DNA from: an uncultured Bacteroidales bacterium
Lineage (GTDB): Bacteria; Bacteroidota; Bacteroidia; Bacteroidales; Bacteroidaceae
DNA length: 64,000 nt
Reading direction: 5' to 3'
NCBI GenBank assembly: GCA_937995875.1
Contig: CALKIW010000071.1
Location: forward strand, 1-64,000
The notes beneath the pieces were generated by a model that was given only the letters and a program-made list of their open reading frames with translations, searched no databases and had not been told where the DNA came from. A program made the position numbers and the translations under genes. Positions 1-9,995 of the stretch are shown here, piece by piece (within the stretch, counting starts at the first letter, position 1; each line of letters begins with the position of its first letter).

Positions 1-3000
1 GCCGGCCTTTTCCTTACAATGGGAGTTGCGCTGGCACAGTCTCAGGTCTCCGGTACCGTTACTGATGAGAACGGGGATCCGGTGATTGGAGCCGCCGTTC
101 GAGTATCTGGTACGAAAACAGGTACGGTGACCGACGTAGACGGTAACTTTTCGATTTCAGCTCCTGCCAACTCACGTTTGGAAATTACTTATATAGGTAT
201 GCAGCCAAAGACAGTCAGGGCAGGTCGCAACATAAAGGTAGTGCTTGATCCTGACGATCAGGTTTTGGACGATGTCATGGTAATTGCTTATGGTAAGACA
301 AAGAAATCGGCTTTCACTGGATCGGCTATCGATGTCAAGGCTGAGGATATCTCTGCCCATATTACCTCCAACGCCACAAATGCCTTGACTGGTAAGGTGG
401 CCGGTTTGCAGGTAACGAGCACATCTGGCGAGCCCGGGGCTTCGCCTACGCTTCGCCTACGTGGTGTGGGGTCGGTTTATGCCTCGTCTGAACCTCTTTA
501 TATTGTGGATGGTGCCCCCTATGAAGGTACTATAGCCAATATAAACCCCAATGACATTGAGAGCATCTCCATTCAGAAAGACGCTTCTGCCAGTGCCATT
601 TATGGTGCACGTGGTGCAAATGGAGTGGTGATTATCACTACCAAGAAAGGTCGTTCCGGTCAGGATGCAGTTGTTACGGTAGATGCCAAATGGGGATCTA
701 ACTCTCGTTTGGTGCCTCAGTATGATGTAATTACCGATCCCGGCGAATATTATGAGGCACAATTCTTAGCCATGTACAACTCCAAGTATTATCATGGGGC
801 ATCTCCTTTGGAGGCCTATACTTGGGCTAACAACAATCTCTACAACAAGGATAATGGTGGTTTGGGCTATCAGGTTTATACAGTTCCCGAGGGTGAAAAC
901 CTCATAGGTCGTAATTTCAAACTCAACCCTAACGCCAAACTGGGATACAGTGATGGCCAATACTATTATACGCCCGATGACTGGTATGACGAGACGTTCC
1001 ACAATTCGTTCCGTCAGGAGTATAATATCAATGTTACCGGATCTACCGGCAAGCTCAACTATTTTGCCAGTGGCGGCTACCTTGATGATGGCGGTGTAGT
1101 AAATAACTCCAGTTACAAGCGCTACACAGCACGTACCAACGTGGACTATCAGGCCAAGAATTGGTTGAAATTGTTGACCAACATGAGCTTTACACACACC
1201 GATAGTGAGTCTCCTTCGTTTGATGTGAACACTTGGGGATCGTCAGGCAACCTTTTCTATATCACCAATATGATAGGTGCTATCTATCCTTTGTATGTTC
1301 GCAATGCAGATGGCAGTATTAAGATGGAGAGTGGTCGACGGATTTATGATTCTAATCAGACCAACTTTAACCGTCCTTCTATTACCGGAAACGCTGTCCG
1401 TGATAATGAATATAACCGCCAGCATAGTTTTCGCGACAACTTCTCCGGCCAATGGGCAGCCATCGTAACTCCCATTGAGGGCTTGGATTTGGAAGCAAAC
1501 CTTTCGGCTACCTCAATGAATGAGCGTTTCAATGGGCTTTACAGCAGATTTGCCAGCGGCAGTAGTGTTGATGGTATTGCTGAGGTGCGTCATCGTCGTT
1601 GGTTTACCGTTAACCAGCGTTATACCGCTACTTATGATTGGAGTTGGGGTGAACACCACCTCAATGTGCTTGCAGGTTATGAGCAGTATAAGTATAAGTT
1701 CCAGCGTTTCTACGGCAACAACGATCATCTCTTCGACCCGTTCATTGGAGAACTTGATAATGCAAAAGGCAAGTCAAAGATGACTTTGGAGTCGTACACC
1801 GACAATTATATGACTGAGGGTTATTTGGGTCGTGTGATGTATGACTATCAGAATAAATATTTTGTTAATGCTTCTATTCGTCGTGATGCTTCTTCTAAGT
1901 TTGCTCCCGGCCACCGTTGGGGTACTTTTGGCTCCTTCGGTTTGGGATGGCAGCTTAACAATGAAGAGTTCATGAAAGAATACACATGGATTGATTTGCT
2001 AAAGTTGAAGTTGAGCTACGGTGCTGTGGGTAACGACAACCTGACAGGCAATTGGTATCCATACGCCGACCAGTTCACCACTTCTTACAATGAGGAAACG
2101 GGTTCTTATTCCATCACTATGGATTCAAAGGGTAATGATGAGCTTACTTGGGAAACCCACAGGGACTGGAACTTCGGTGTAGACTTTGCATTCTTAAAAA
2201 ACCGTATCAGTGGTACGATGGAATATTTCCATCAGAAGACCATAGACCTCTTGTGGCCGAAGACAATTCCATTGTCTTCCGGTCTCTCTGTTGCAGACTA
2301 TTATGCCAACATTGGTAATGTGGTGAACAGGGGCTTTGAGATAACACTTGAAGGAACTCCCATCAGGACTGCAGAAATCGAGTGGTCACTCAATGCGAAT
2401 GCGTCTTTTGTTCACAACGAGATCACTAAACTCGACCCGAGCATTGACGAGGGTGGCTTGAAACAAAGCTATAATATCTATAAGGTAGGTGGCTCCGTAT
2501 ATGAGGCATATCTTTATAAGTATGCTGGCGTGAACGATGAGGGACAAGCTATGTGGTATCGTGATGCTTTCATGGATGCCAATGGTGAGGAAGTAGAATC
2601 GAAGACGGCTGAAGGCTATGACCATACTGAGACTGTAACTACTACAGACCTTACAGAGGCAGACAAGTACGACTGTGGGTCTACGCTGCCTGATGTATAT
2701 GGTGGCTTCGGAACTACACTTCGTGGATATGGTTTCGACCTCAGCGCGCAGTTCTCTTATCAGTTGGGCGGAAAAATTTACGACGGTACTTATCAAACAT
2801 TGATGCACAATGGTGGAAGCGCCGGAAATGCTATGCACAAAGATTTGCTCAAGGCTTGGAGTGAAACCAACAAGGGGTCTGATATTCCCCGTCTGAGCAG
2901 TGCTGCCGTAGACGATGCCGGTTTTGGCTCTCAGTCTCCTCAGGATCGTTTCCTCACCAGCTCAAACTATCTCTGTCTGAATAACCTGACATTGGGTTAT

Positions 3001-3210
3001 ACATTCCCCAAGTCTCTCGTTCGCAAGGCAGCCTTGAATAATCTGCGTGTGTATGTGGCAGGTGAGAATCTCTTCTTGCTTACCAAGCGCAAGGGTCTCG
3101 ACCCACGTTTCAACGGCGGTTTGGGTTCTATGACCGGTGGAGCAGGTCGTGCATCCGGTGGCTATTCTGCCATGCGCTCAATCACAGCAGGTCTTACGCT
3201 GACATTCTAA
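1..3210 (+). CDS. SusC/RagA-family TonB-linked outer membrane transporter (5' partial)
   Basis: Outer membrane TonB-dependent barrel that imports oligosaccharides or peptides captured by its SusD partner. The reading frame is open from base 1. The first residues (AGLFLTMGVALAQ) are the end of a signal peptide, so the true start is upstream and the ATG at 19 is internal. In order: a carboxypeptidase-regulatory-like beta domain just after the signal peptide (VSGTVTDENGDPVIGA), a TonB-box-like stretch near residue 90, the plug domain (LRLRGVGS, PLYIVDGAP, DIESISIQKDASASAIYGARGANGV), then the barrel, ending in the usual aromatic residue (LTLTF). It lies 24 bp before the susD-like gene, the standard operon order. 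The substrate cannot be read from the sequence, and no glycoside hydrolase is in the same operon. Confidence 0.95.
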   Translation, partial: AGLFLTMGVALAQSQVSGTVTDENGDPVIGAAVRVSGTKTGTVTDVDGNFSISAPANSRLEITYIGMQPKTVRAGRNIKVVLDPDDQVLDDVMVIAYGKTKKSAFTGSAIDVKAEDISAHITSNATNALTGKVAGLQVTSTSGEPGASPTLRLRGVGSVYASSEPLYIVDGAPYEGTIANINPNDIESISIQKDASASAIYGARGANGVVIITTKKGRSGQDAVVTVDAKWGSNSRLVPQYDVITDPGEYYEAQFLAMYNSKYYHGASPLEAYTWANNNLYNKDNGGLGYQVYTVPEGENLIGRNFKLNPNAKLGYSDGQYYYTPDDWYDETFHNSFRQEYNINVTGSTGKLNYFASGGYLDDGGVVNNSSYKRYTARTNVDYQAKNWLKLLTNMSFTHTDSESPSFDVNTWGSSGNLFYITNMIGAIYPLYVRNADGSIKMESGRRIYDSNQTNFNRPSITGNAVRDNEYNRQHSFRDNFSGQWAAIVTPIEGLDLEANLSATSMNERFNGLYSRFASGSSVDGIAEVRHRRWFTVNQRYTATYDWSWGEHHLNVLAGYEQYKYKFQRFYGNNDHLFDPFIGELDNAKGKSKMTLESYTDNYMTEGYLGRVMYDYQNKYFVNASIRRDASSKFAPGHRWGTFGSFGLGWQLNNEEFMKEYTWIDLLKLKLSYGAVGNDNLTGNWYPYADQFTTSYNEETGSYSITMDSKGNDELTWETHRDWNFGVDFAFLKNRISGTMEYFHQKTIDLLWPKTIPLSSGLSVADYYANIGNVVNRGFEITLEGTPIRTAEIEWSLNANASFVHNEITKLDPSIDEGGLKQSYNIYKVGGSVYEAYLYKYAGVNDEGQAMWYRDAFMDANGEEVESKTAEGYDHTETVTTTDLTEADKYDCGSTLPDVYGGFGTTLRGYGFDLSAQFSYQLGGKIYDGTYQTLMHNGGSAGNAMHKDLLKAWSETNKGSDIPRLSSAAVDDAGFGSQSPQDRFLTSSNYLCLNNLTLGYTFPKSLVRKAALNNLRVYVAGENLFLLTKRKGLDPRFNGGLGSMTGGAGRASGGYSAMRSITAGLTLTF

Positions 3211-3234
3211 TTCCAATATTAAATATAGACAAAC

Positions 3235-4869
3235 ATGAAATTACATAAGATTTCCATTATATTGATGAGTGCTTTCATCGTGGCGTCTTGCTCTGATATT
3301 GATGACCAGACGCCCGAAGGAGGAGTTCTTACAGAGGAGCAGGTACGTGAGACCAACGAGGCTATCCCTGCCCGTATAGACGCAACGTTCTCCGGAATGT
3401 TCACCATGATGGCTCCTCCGGCAGCAGTTTTTGGGCTTGTGCAGGGGCGTGCCGACGACTTTGGCTTTATTTCTGCAGCCCTTTCCCAGGATGCTGAAGG
3501 TGCCGACTTAGGCATGGCCGATAATGGGTACAACTGGTTTAGCACGGCTTGTGAGTTGTCTTCACGCAATGCCAACTATGCAAACCCGTATGCCCGCTAC
3601 ACGCTGCCGTATCGTCAGATTGGTGTAGCCAACCAGATCATTTCATCGTACGACGCCAACACGACTGACAAGGAGGCCATTAATAAAATTGCTCAGGCAC
3701 GTGCCATTCGTGCATTCGACTATATGGCTTTGGCTCCTTATTATGCATTCGGTGATTATGAAAAGCACAAGAATGATCTTTGTATTCCTGTCTTGAGCGA
3801 CTCTGTGGATATGACCAATAACCCCCGAGCCACTTTGGAAAAGGTATATGAGGCAGTCATGTCAGATCTTAATTATGCTGTTGAGAAATTGGAGGGTGCC
3901 AAACGTAGTGACAAGGCATACATCGATCAGAATGTAGCCTATGGTCTTCGCGCCCGTGCAAATCTGGCTATGGGTAGATATGCAGAGGCTGCAGCTGATG
4001 CCGAGAAGGCTATGAATGGCTATAAACCGGCATCTCGTGCTCAGGTGAGTGTTCCGACTTTCTATGATATCACCGAAAGCAATTGGATATGGGGTGTTGA
4101 CATTACGGATGCTCAGGTGACCGATTTCGGCTATGCCACATCTTCTTCTTGGCTTTCTGCCTTTAGTGGTGACGGCTATGCTCCGGCAACAGGCAATGTT
4201 CCAGTTATAAATAAGCTGCTTTACGACAAGATTTCGGCTAACGATGTTCGTAAGGGCTGGTGGCTGAACGAGGATAAGCACTCTCCTAACTGGGCTAATC
4301 TCTCATGGGATGATGTTGTGGGGGATGAAATTGCCGACTACGTTATTGAAGATGTAAAGGTTAAGTTTTTGCCTTATACCAACATTAAGTTTGGTCAGAA
4401 GTCGGGTGTGGGAAGTTCGCTTAACAACAACGACTGGCCCTTGATGCGAGTGGAGGAGATGATACTTATCCAGGCAGAGGGATTGGCAAGAAGCGGCAAC
4501 GAGAGCCGTGCCAAGGAGGTGCTTACTAATTTTGTAAAGACTTACCGTGATCCTTCCTACAATATTTCTGCTACCGGACGGACGCTTCTTGATGAAATTT
4601 GGTTCCAGCGCCGTGTGGAACTTTGGGGCGAAGGCTTCTTTACAGCCGATGCTAAGCGTTTGGGCAAGAACATCGTGCGTTTCCATGGTAAGGGTACCAG
4701 CAATTTTCCTGATGCCCACCAATTCAACATCGCTGCAGATGATGGCTGGTTGAATCTACGATTCCCACAGGATGAAAAAGACAACAACCTCGGAATCATC
4801 GACAATACGGGAGGCACACAGCCTGTTCCGGGCCAGAATGCAAATTTACGTGATGGCGTTACCGATTAG
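3235..4869 (+). CDS. SusD/RagB-family nutrient-binding outer membrane lipoprotein
   Basis: Surface lipoprotein that caps the SusC barrel and binds substrate. The 544-residue product starts with a lipoprotein signal peptide whose lipobox (IVASC) places the acylated cysteine at residue 19, followed by SDIDDQ. The N-terminal half holds SusD-type helices (QARAIRAFDYMALAPYYAF, a SusD hallmark). The C-terminal half has the RagB/SusD signature region (WPLMRVEEMILIQAEGLAR; DEIWFQRRVELWGEG). Length is normal for the family. It is the second gene of a three-gene operon with the SusC homologue upstream and another lipoprotein 20 bp downstream. Confidence 0.95.
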   Translation: MKLHKISIILMSAFIVASCSDIDDQTPEGGVLTEEQVRETNEAIPARIDATFSGMFTMMAPPAAVFGLVQGRADDFGFISAALSQDAEGADLGMADNGYNWFSTACELSSRNANYANPYARYTLPYRQIGVANQIISSYDANTTDKEAINKIAQARAIRAFDYMALAPYYAFGDYEKHKNDLCIPVLSDSVDMTNNPRATLEKVYEAVMSDLNYAVEKLEGAKRSDKAYIDQNVAYGLRARANLAMGRYAEAAADAEKAMNGYKPASRAQVSVPTFYDITESNWIWGVDITDAQVTDFGYATSSSWLSAFSGDGYAPATGNVPVINKLLYDKISANDVRKGWWLNEDKHSPNWANLSWDDVVGDEIADYVIEDVKVKFLPYTNIKFGQKSGVGSSLNNNDWPLMRVEEMILIQAEGLARSGNESRAKEVLTNFVKTYRDPSYNISATGRTLLDEIWFQRRVELWGEGFFTADAKRLGKNIVRFHGKGTSNFPDAHQFNIAADDGWLNLRFPQDEKDNNLGIIDNTGGTQPVPGQNANLRDGVTD

Positions 4870-4889
4870 TAGTAGTCATATCAAAAACA

Positions 4890-5678
4890 ATGAAAGCAAT
4901 GAAAAATTTTAGTAAATATATTTTCATGGTGTGTGCCCTTTGTCTCGGCTTCACATCTTGTTCCGATGACGATGATTTTGCACCCGGTGCACAAGATCCG
5001 GGAGCATATATTTATTCGGACACATACGACTATAAGTTCCTTCCCGACATGACTCAGACGTTGACCATCAAGGTTGGACGTACTGATGCGACGGCTCAGG
5101 CAACAGTTCATCTTGACTGTAACAACAGCAAGTTTAATGTGCCGGCTTCGGTTACCATCCCTGCCGGACAGAAAAATACTGAGGTTTCCGTGTCTTTTGA
5201 TATGGAGATTGGAACGTCAGAAGAAGTTAAGATCTACGTTAAGGATGACCATACTTCTACTTACGGCCATGACACGATTTCGGTAAACGTGTTGCGTGAC
5301 TACACATGGCAGTTGTTGGGTAACGCTTCCATCACGTCGGAGTTCTTTGGTGGAACAGTATCCGCTGAGATATATAAGGCTAAGGAAGCTATGATTTACC
5401 GCATCGAAGATCCTTATTTCGAGTTTACTAAGGAAGAGGGAGAGGCTCTGACATTCCAGTTGACTGAAGACGGTCAGCATTTGGCTAAGGAAATCGAAGA
5501 TGTCAAGTCCTCTTATGTACATTCAAGTTACGGTGATGTATATGTTCGCAATAATGATTTGGAAGGACACGATATTACCCGAGAAGGCAATGTTATTACA
5601 CTTCCATTGGAGTTTATTGTATCGGTAGGGTCATTTGGTTGGGCTAACGAGGTAATCGAACTGCCTTCGGAAGAATGA
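4890..5678 (+). CDS. Putative surface lipoprotein with a Calx-beta-like region
   Basis: A 262-residue protein with a lipoprotein signal peptide (lipobox GFTSC, cysteine at residue 24), then an acidic SDDDD tether of the kind seen on surface-exposed Bacteroidetes lipoproteins. Residues about 45-130 alternate in a beta-rich pattern (TLTIKVGRTDATAQATVHL, VPASVTIPAGQKNTEVSVSF) resembling Calx-beta or DUF4843-type Ig-like domains found in SusCD-associated lipoproteins. The rest is not recognised. Translation may start at the ATG at 4890 or the in-frame ATG at 4899; both give the same signal peptide. As third gene of the susCD operon it is probably an accessory binding lipoprotein (inference). A terminator follows. 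Confidence 0.8.
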   Translation: MKAMKNFSKYIFMVCALCLGFTSCSDDDDFAPGAQDPGAYIYSDTYDYKFLPDMTQTLTIKVGRTDATAQATVHLDCNNSKFNVPASVTIPAGQKNTEVSVSFDMEIGTSEEVKIYVKDDHTSTYGHDTISVNVLRDYTWQLLGNASITSEFFGGTVSAEIYKAKEAMIYRIEDPYFEFTKEEGEALTFQLTEDGQHLAKEIEDVKSSYVHSSYGDVYVRNNDLEGHDITREGNVITLPLEFIVSVGSFGWANEVIELPSEE

Positions 5679-5705
5679 TCTGAGAACAATTTCACCAATA
5701 TATCT

Positions 5706-5750
5706 AAGGCCGCACCAATAGCAAAGCATGGGTGCGGCTTTTGCTATGTG
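5706..5750 (+). terminator. Rho-independent terminator of the susCD operon
   Basis: Inverted repeat GCCGCACC (5709-5716) / GGTGCGGC (5731-5738) with a 14-nt loop, followed by TTTTGC. The sequence ATAGCAAA / TTTGCTAT offers an alternative overlapping pairing. It lies 30 bp after the last operon stop codon. Confidence 0.8.
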
Positions 5751-6241
5751 TATAGTAGGAATAAATCTGGAAAGAGTACGTGAAAGCAATTTGTTCTCAC
5801 GTAACTTTTATGACTAAGCAGAGCTGGTTGTTTTTATTGCAGTTCGTTATGGTCCTAAGTCCGGTTTCTCAGCCATAAGCTAAGAAAGCGGTCGTACACA
5901 GTGTAGGCTATAGAGAAACGGTTTCTTTTCCACAACATTGAGGGATTGTCGGGTGCTGCTTAGGGTTGACAAAAGATGTTTGTCAATGGCTTCATATTAT
6001 ACGCTTCATATCATACGAAGCGCAGTTTACGCAATTATTTCCATATCGACATGCAGAGATTCGTATTTTATTTTCAGGGTATGGGCAGAGGGGGACAAGC
6101 GTTTTGAGATACAGACGACGAGTGAGCCGACCCAATGAAAATTGGCGAAAAAGATGTGTTTTGCCTTGTGGAAACCGCGAAAAACTATTATTTTTGCCTT
6201 CGTAAAGACTGATCATAAACTTTAAAATTGATTTTTGATTG
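5751..6241. other. Gene-poor gap before the M6 peptidase gene
   Basis: No convincing coding region. Visible structure is limited to a short inverted repeat, TTGACAAA / TTTGTCAA, around 5967-5987 and GCTTC / GAAGC around 6004-6022. Near the right end TATTTTTG (6189-6196) fits the Bacteroidetes -7 box TAnnTTTG, with TTG about 20 bp upstream, making it the likely promoter of the metallopeptidase gene with a leader of about 35-40 nt. Confidence 0.5.
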
Positions 6242-8404
6242 ATGAAGAAACTATTCTGCGTGGCAACCCTGATATGTGTGGTATCTGCCGTGATGGCTTC
6301 GCCGGTGCGTCGCGGACAATGGCAGACCGTGACGCTCAGCGATGGCAGCAGCGTGAGAGTGGAGGCGCGGGGCGACGAGACCCTGCTCTATTGGCAGGCC
6401 TTAGACGGCCGATGCTATGTGAAGGACGCCCATACGGACCTCTATCGTGAGGTGTCGTTGGAATCGTTGCGACGGCAGACTGCTGCGCCGGCAACACGAG
6501 CATCAGGCATGAGGAAGATGCGCGCACGAGCACTCAAGAGAAATGCGATGCGGAGCAATCGTCTGAATGGCAGCAAACATGGGCTTGTGATAGTGGTCGA
6601 TTTTAGTGGCAAGACCTTCAGTATGCCGAATCCCCGCAATTATTACAGCAATTTGTTCAATGCGAAAGATTACCATGACAATGGTTTCAATGGCAGTGTG
6701 CACGATTATTTCTATGCGCAGAGCCATGGAAAGTTCGACATCAGCTTCGATGTTGTCGGTCCTGTCACCATGCCCCATTACTTTGCTTACTATGGCCGCA
6801 ACGACGAGGAGATGGTCGGCGAGATGATACACGACGCTTGTGTTGCGGTGGACGGTGAGGTGGATTTCTCCAAATACGACTGGGACGGCGATGGTGAGGT
6901 CGATATGGTGTATGTTGTCTATGCGGGCTACGGACAGGCGGACCACAGCGACAACGATGACTACATCTGGCCACACATGTATAATCTGAGTTATCACACG
7001 TATTATCAGAACACGAATTTGAAACTCGATGGCACTGTGATAGACACTTATGCCTGCTCCAACGAGATGGGGGCCGGCAACACGCTTGAAGGCATCGGCA
7101 CGATATGCCATGAGTTTTCGCATTGCCTGGGTTTGCCCGATATGTACGATACCGTTGGCAACACCAACTTTGGTATGGGGGCATGGGACTTGATGGATTA
7201 TGGGAGCTACAACGACAACGGGCGCACGCCCAGTGGTTATACCGGTTATGAGAAGATGGCCTTGGGCTGGAGCATGCCCGTCGAACTGAAAACTCCGGTT
7301 GAGGTAACGGCCATGCAGCCCGCGAGCAAAATGGGCAGGAGCTACATCTACTATAATCCGCACAACAAACAGGAATACTATGTGCTGGACAACCGCCAAC
7401 AGCAAGGCTTCGACAAGGCGCTGCCCGGTCACGGCATGATTATCACTCATGTGGACTATGACGCCAATATATGGGATTACAACATCATCAATTCCACTGC
7501 CTACGACTCCTATTCGGGGATTACCAACACTCATCAGCGGGCCACTATCTATCATGCCGATAACGATGACAGCACCGATACGGAGAGCGGAGATGCCTAT
7601 CCGTATCAGGGCAACAACAGCTTGTCGGGCACGTCGATGCCTGCTTGCAAATGGTACAACACCGCAGGCGGGGATGACGGGCAAAAGAAGTTTGGCTTTT
7701 TCGACATCAGGGAGCATGCCGACGGAACGATATCCTTTGGTTTCAGAGAAGACACGACGCAGAGTTCCGGCTCTCCCACCACGCCGGATGAGGCGTCGGG
7801 CATGCTGCTCCGCGAGACCTTCGACCGCAGTATGGGCTCCGGAGGCAATGATAACAAGTTCAAAGGCAACGTGGCTTCGTCGCCCATTCAAACCGACTTG
7901 GACGGTTGGGCGTATGATTACGGTTACGGGGGCAACCGGTGCGCGCGCTTCGGCAAGTCGGGCGCCGGCACGGGGATGGTTGTTTCGCCTGCGTTCGAGT
8001 TGAGTGGCGACACCGTTACCTTGTCTTTCAGAGCTGCCGGGTGGGCAGCTGTGGCCGATGGCGACAAGCTGCTGTTGTCGCTTTCGGGAAGCAACGCGAG
8101 GTTTGTGGAAAGTGAAAGTACAGACATGAGCCTCACAATGACCAAAGGGGCATGGCGCACGTACACGCTGCGGATAGTGGGCGATGGTGCCACGCGTCTC
8201 AGCTTCACGCCGAGCAACCGATTCTTCCTCGACGATGTGATGGTTGCGAAAATGATACCTGCCGGAATAGCGGAACTCAAAAGCAAGTCTGCGAAAATCA
8301 GCACAGGACGTATCTATAGCATCGACGGAAAATTCGTAGGCACCGATTTCCACGCGCTGCCACGAGGGGTGTATATCATGGACGGGCAGAAATTTGTGAA
8401 ATAA
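6242..8404 (+). CDS. Secreted M6-family metallopeptidase with C-terminal sorting-type tail
   Basis: Zinc endopeptidase of the M6 (immune inhibitor A-like) family, 720 residues. ATG at 6242 is chosen over the adjacent TTG at 6239. A cleavable signal peptide ends near VMASPVR. The catalytic motif HEFSHCLGLPDMYD is at about residues 290-303 (HExxHxxGxxD: two zinc histidines, catalytic glutamate, then Asp/Met-turn context), followed by WDLMDYGSYNDNG. Residues about 540-680 look like a beta-sandwich that could bind substrate. The last 35 residues (IYSIDGKFVGTDF...LPRGVYIMDGQKFVK) match the C-terminal pattern of Prevotella proteins exported by a type IX-like secretion route. It has its own promoter region and is not joined to susCD. 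A proteolytic role outside the cell is supported; the substrate is unknown. Confidence 0.9.
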   Translation: MKKLFCVATLICVVSAVMASPVRRGQWQTVTLSDGSSVRVEARGDETLLYWQALDGRCYVKDAHTDLYREVSLESLRRQTAAPATRASGMRKMRARALKRNAMRSNRLNGSKHGLVIVVDFSGKTFSMPNPRNYYSNLFNAKDYHDNGFNGSVHDYFYAQSHGKFDISFDVVGPVTMPHYFAYYGRNDEEMVGEMIHDACVAVDGEVDFSKYDWDGDGEVDMVYVVYAGYGQADHSDNDDYIWPHMYNLSYHTYYQNTNLKLDGTVIDTYACSNEMGAGNTLEGIGTICHEFSHCLGLPDMYDTVGNTNFGMGAWDLMDYGSYNDNGRTPSGYTGYEKMALGWSMPVELKTPVEVTAMQPASKMGRSYIYYNPHNKQEYYVLDNRQQQGFDKALPGHGMIITHVDYDANIWDYNIINSTAYDSYSGITNTHQRATIYHADNDDSTDTESGDAYPYQGNNSLSGTSMPACKWYNTAGGDDGQKKFGFFDIREHADGTISFGFREDTTQSSGSPTTPDEASGMLLRETFDRSMGSGGNDNKFKGNVASSPIQTDLDGWAYDYGYGGNRCARFGKSGAGTGMVVSPAFELSGDTVTLSFRAAGWAAVADGDKLLLSLSGSNARFVESESTDMSLTMTKGAWRTYTLRIVGDGATRLSFTPSNRFFLDDVMVAKMIPAGIAELKSKSAKISTGRIYSIDGKFVGTDFHALPRGVYIMDGQKFVK

Positions 8405-8478
8405 GAACAGCATTGGCAAGGCACGATCTGCCTACCGCATGTATGTTTACGCTGTAACAACTATCATATCACACACGT

Positions 8479-9705
8479 ATGACCAATCAGGCGACAATCA
8501 ACTTTATCCGAGAGCATCGTGAAGACGATGTGAGACAGTTGGCGCTTAGTGGAAGCAGAAACTCGGATGTAGATTTGTGCTATGCGCTTGAACAGATACA
8601 GGGGTGGCAGACGGCCCGCAAGAAATTACCCTTGTGGGCGGCCCATGAAGCAATTGTTTACCCGCCCCACCTCAATATGGAACAATGCAGTTCGGAGCAG
8701 ACGGCATTCTACAAACAGCAGATTGTGCGACGGCTGTTGGGAGATGCGCTTGCTTCGGCCGTGTTTGCAGACCTTACCGGCGGGTTTGGAGTTGATTTCT
8801 TTTACCTTTCGGCCGGTTTCTCCCGTTCGCTCTATGTGGAGCGTGATGCGGAACTCTGTGCGGTTGTACGCCACAATTTGAATGTGCTCGGACGACAGCA
8901 GGCAGAGGTGTGGTGCTGTGACAGTGAGACTGTTCTCGACAGTCTTTCGGTGGAAAAGGAGAGAAGCGCTACCACAGTTGTTTTTCTCGACCCGGCACGG
9001 CGTGGCGCTCATGGGCAGAGGGTGTTCGGTTTGCAAGACTGTGAACCCGATGTGACGCTTCTGCGTCAGCGTCTTCTCGACATATCCGATGTGCTTCTGC
9101 TGAAACTCTCTCCCATGCTCGATTGGCACGAGGCCCTGCACCAACTTTGTCCCGGAGGCAGGGGGTGTGAGGTGCACATAGTGTCGGTGGGTAATGAGTG
9201 TAAAGAGTTGGTGCTGGTCATAACTGGCCGTGACACCCCTTTACGGGTGTTTTGTGTCAATGACAACGAGCAATTTGTCTTTATGCCACAGGAGCCGGTT
9301 GCCCCTACGATTCAGAAGTTTGCCGGCCTTTCGCCCCAAGCCGTCGGCAGATGGCTGTTGGTGCCCAATGCCAGTGTCATGAAGGCTGGCTGTTTTTACG
9401 AGTTGTCAGCCCATTTTGACGTTCTGCTTGTTGCCCCCAACTCCCACCTTTTCCTCTCACACAACCCCATTCCCGACTTTCCGGGCCGTATTTTCCGCAT
9501 CACCGCCGTGTCTTCTTTCAACAAGAAAGCCCTTAAGGCGACTCTTGCCGATATAGACCGCGCTAATATTGCTACCCGAAACTTCCCCCTTTCTGTAGCC
9601 GAGCTTCGCCGTCGCCTCAAGTTGAAAGATGGTGGCAGCCATTACCTTTTTGCCACAACCGATGCAAACAACGACAAATGGCTGCTTATCGCTCAAAAGG
9701 CATGA
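8479..9705 (+). CDS. Class I SAM-dependent methyltransferase with THUMP-like domain
   Basis: Probable RNA methyltransferase, 408 residues. The Rossmann SAM-binding motif I is FADLTGGFGVDFFYLS (near residue 98), followed by an acidic motif II (LYVERDAELC) and a motif IV-like VVFLDPARRG near residue 175. The C-terminal quarter (FPLSVAELRRRLKLKDGGSHYLFATT) is the THUMP-like segment that Bacteroidetes members carry downstream of the catalytic fold. The family is widespread in Bacteroidetes and resembles the C-terminal part of 23S rRNA/tRNA guanine methyltransferases, but its substrate is not established. It sits 74 bp after the peptidase gene with no terminator visible between them. Confidence 0.85.
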   Translation: MTNQATINFIREHREDDVRQLALSGSRNSDVDLCYALEQIQGWQTARKKLPLWAAHEAIVYPPHLNMEQCSSEQTAFYKQQIVRRLLGDALASAVFADLTGGFGVDFFYLSAGFSRSLYVERDAELCAVVRHNLNVLGRQQAEVWCCDSETVLDSLSVEKERSATTVVFLDPARRGAHGQRVFGLQDCEPDVTLLRQRLLDISDVLLLKLSPMLDWHEALHQLCPGGRGCEVHIVSVGNECKELVLVITGRDTPLRVFCVNDNEQFVFMPQEPVAPTIQKFAGLSPQAVGRWLLVPNASVMKAGCFYELSAHFDVLLVAPNSHLFLSHNPIPDFPGRIFRITAVSSFNKKALKATLADIDRANIATRNFPLSVAELRRRLKLKDGGSHYLFATTDANNDKWLLIAQKA

Positions 9706-9718
9706 CTGAATTATTGTT

Positions 9719-9890
9719 TTTTGCATCGACTTTTCACGACATCACACGACATTCAATTCCTGTTTTGCATCGACTTTTCACGACATCACACGACATTCAA
9801 TTCCTGTTTTGCATCGACTTTTCACGACATCACACGACATTCAATTCCTATTTTGCATCGACTTTTCACGACATCACACGACTTCCTTTT
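9719..9890. repeat. 44-bp tandem repeat, four copies
   Basis: Four near-identical units of 44 bp. The phrase GCATCGACTTTTCACGAC begins at 9723, 9767, 9811 and 9855, each exactly 44 bp apart. The last unit decays into CTTCCTTTTCC. A 44-bp period is not a multiple of three, so short open frames across it are not genes. Each unit contains two or three CACGAC/TCGAC words whose complements (GTCGTG/GTCGA) make up the facing array at 9996-10155. Confidence 0.95.
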
Positions 9891-9995
9891 CCTATTTTTT
9901 GCACTGATAACACGATTGCAGTTCAAGAATCACAAATATTCACAAGCTCATCAATCTTAGCAACGCTGTAAGAGTTGTGAAACAACGAAATAATA

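Noticed and set aside
6503..8419. Long open frame (638 codons) on the minus strand opposite the M6 peptidase gene
   Set aside because: The plus-strand frame encodes a clear metallopeptidase; the antisense frame has no family-like motifs and is a codon-bias shadow.
9678..9971. 97-codon frame with repeated ASTFHDITRHSIP peptides
   Set aside because: It is created by the 44-bp tandem repeat; the period is not a multiple of three and no start signal is present.
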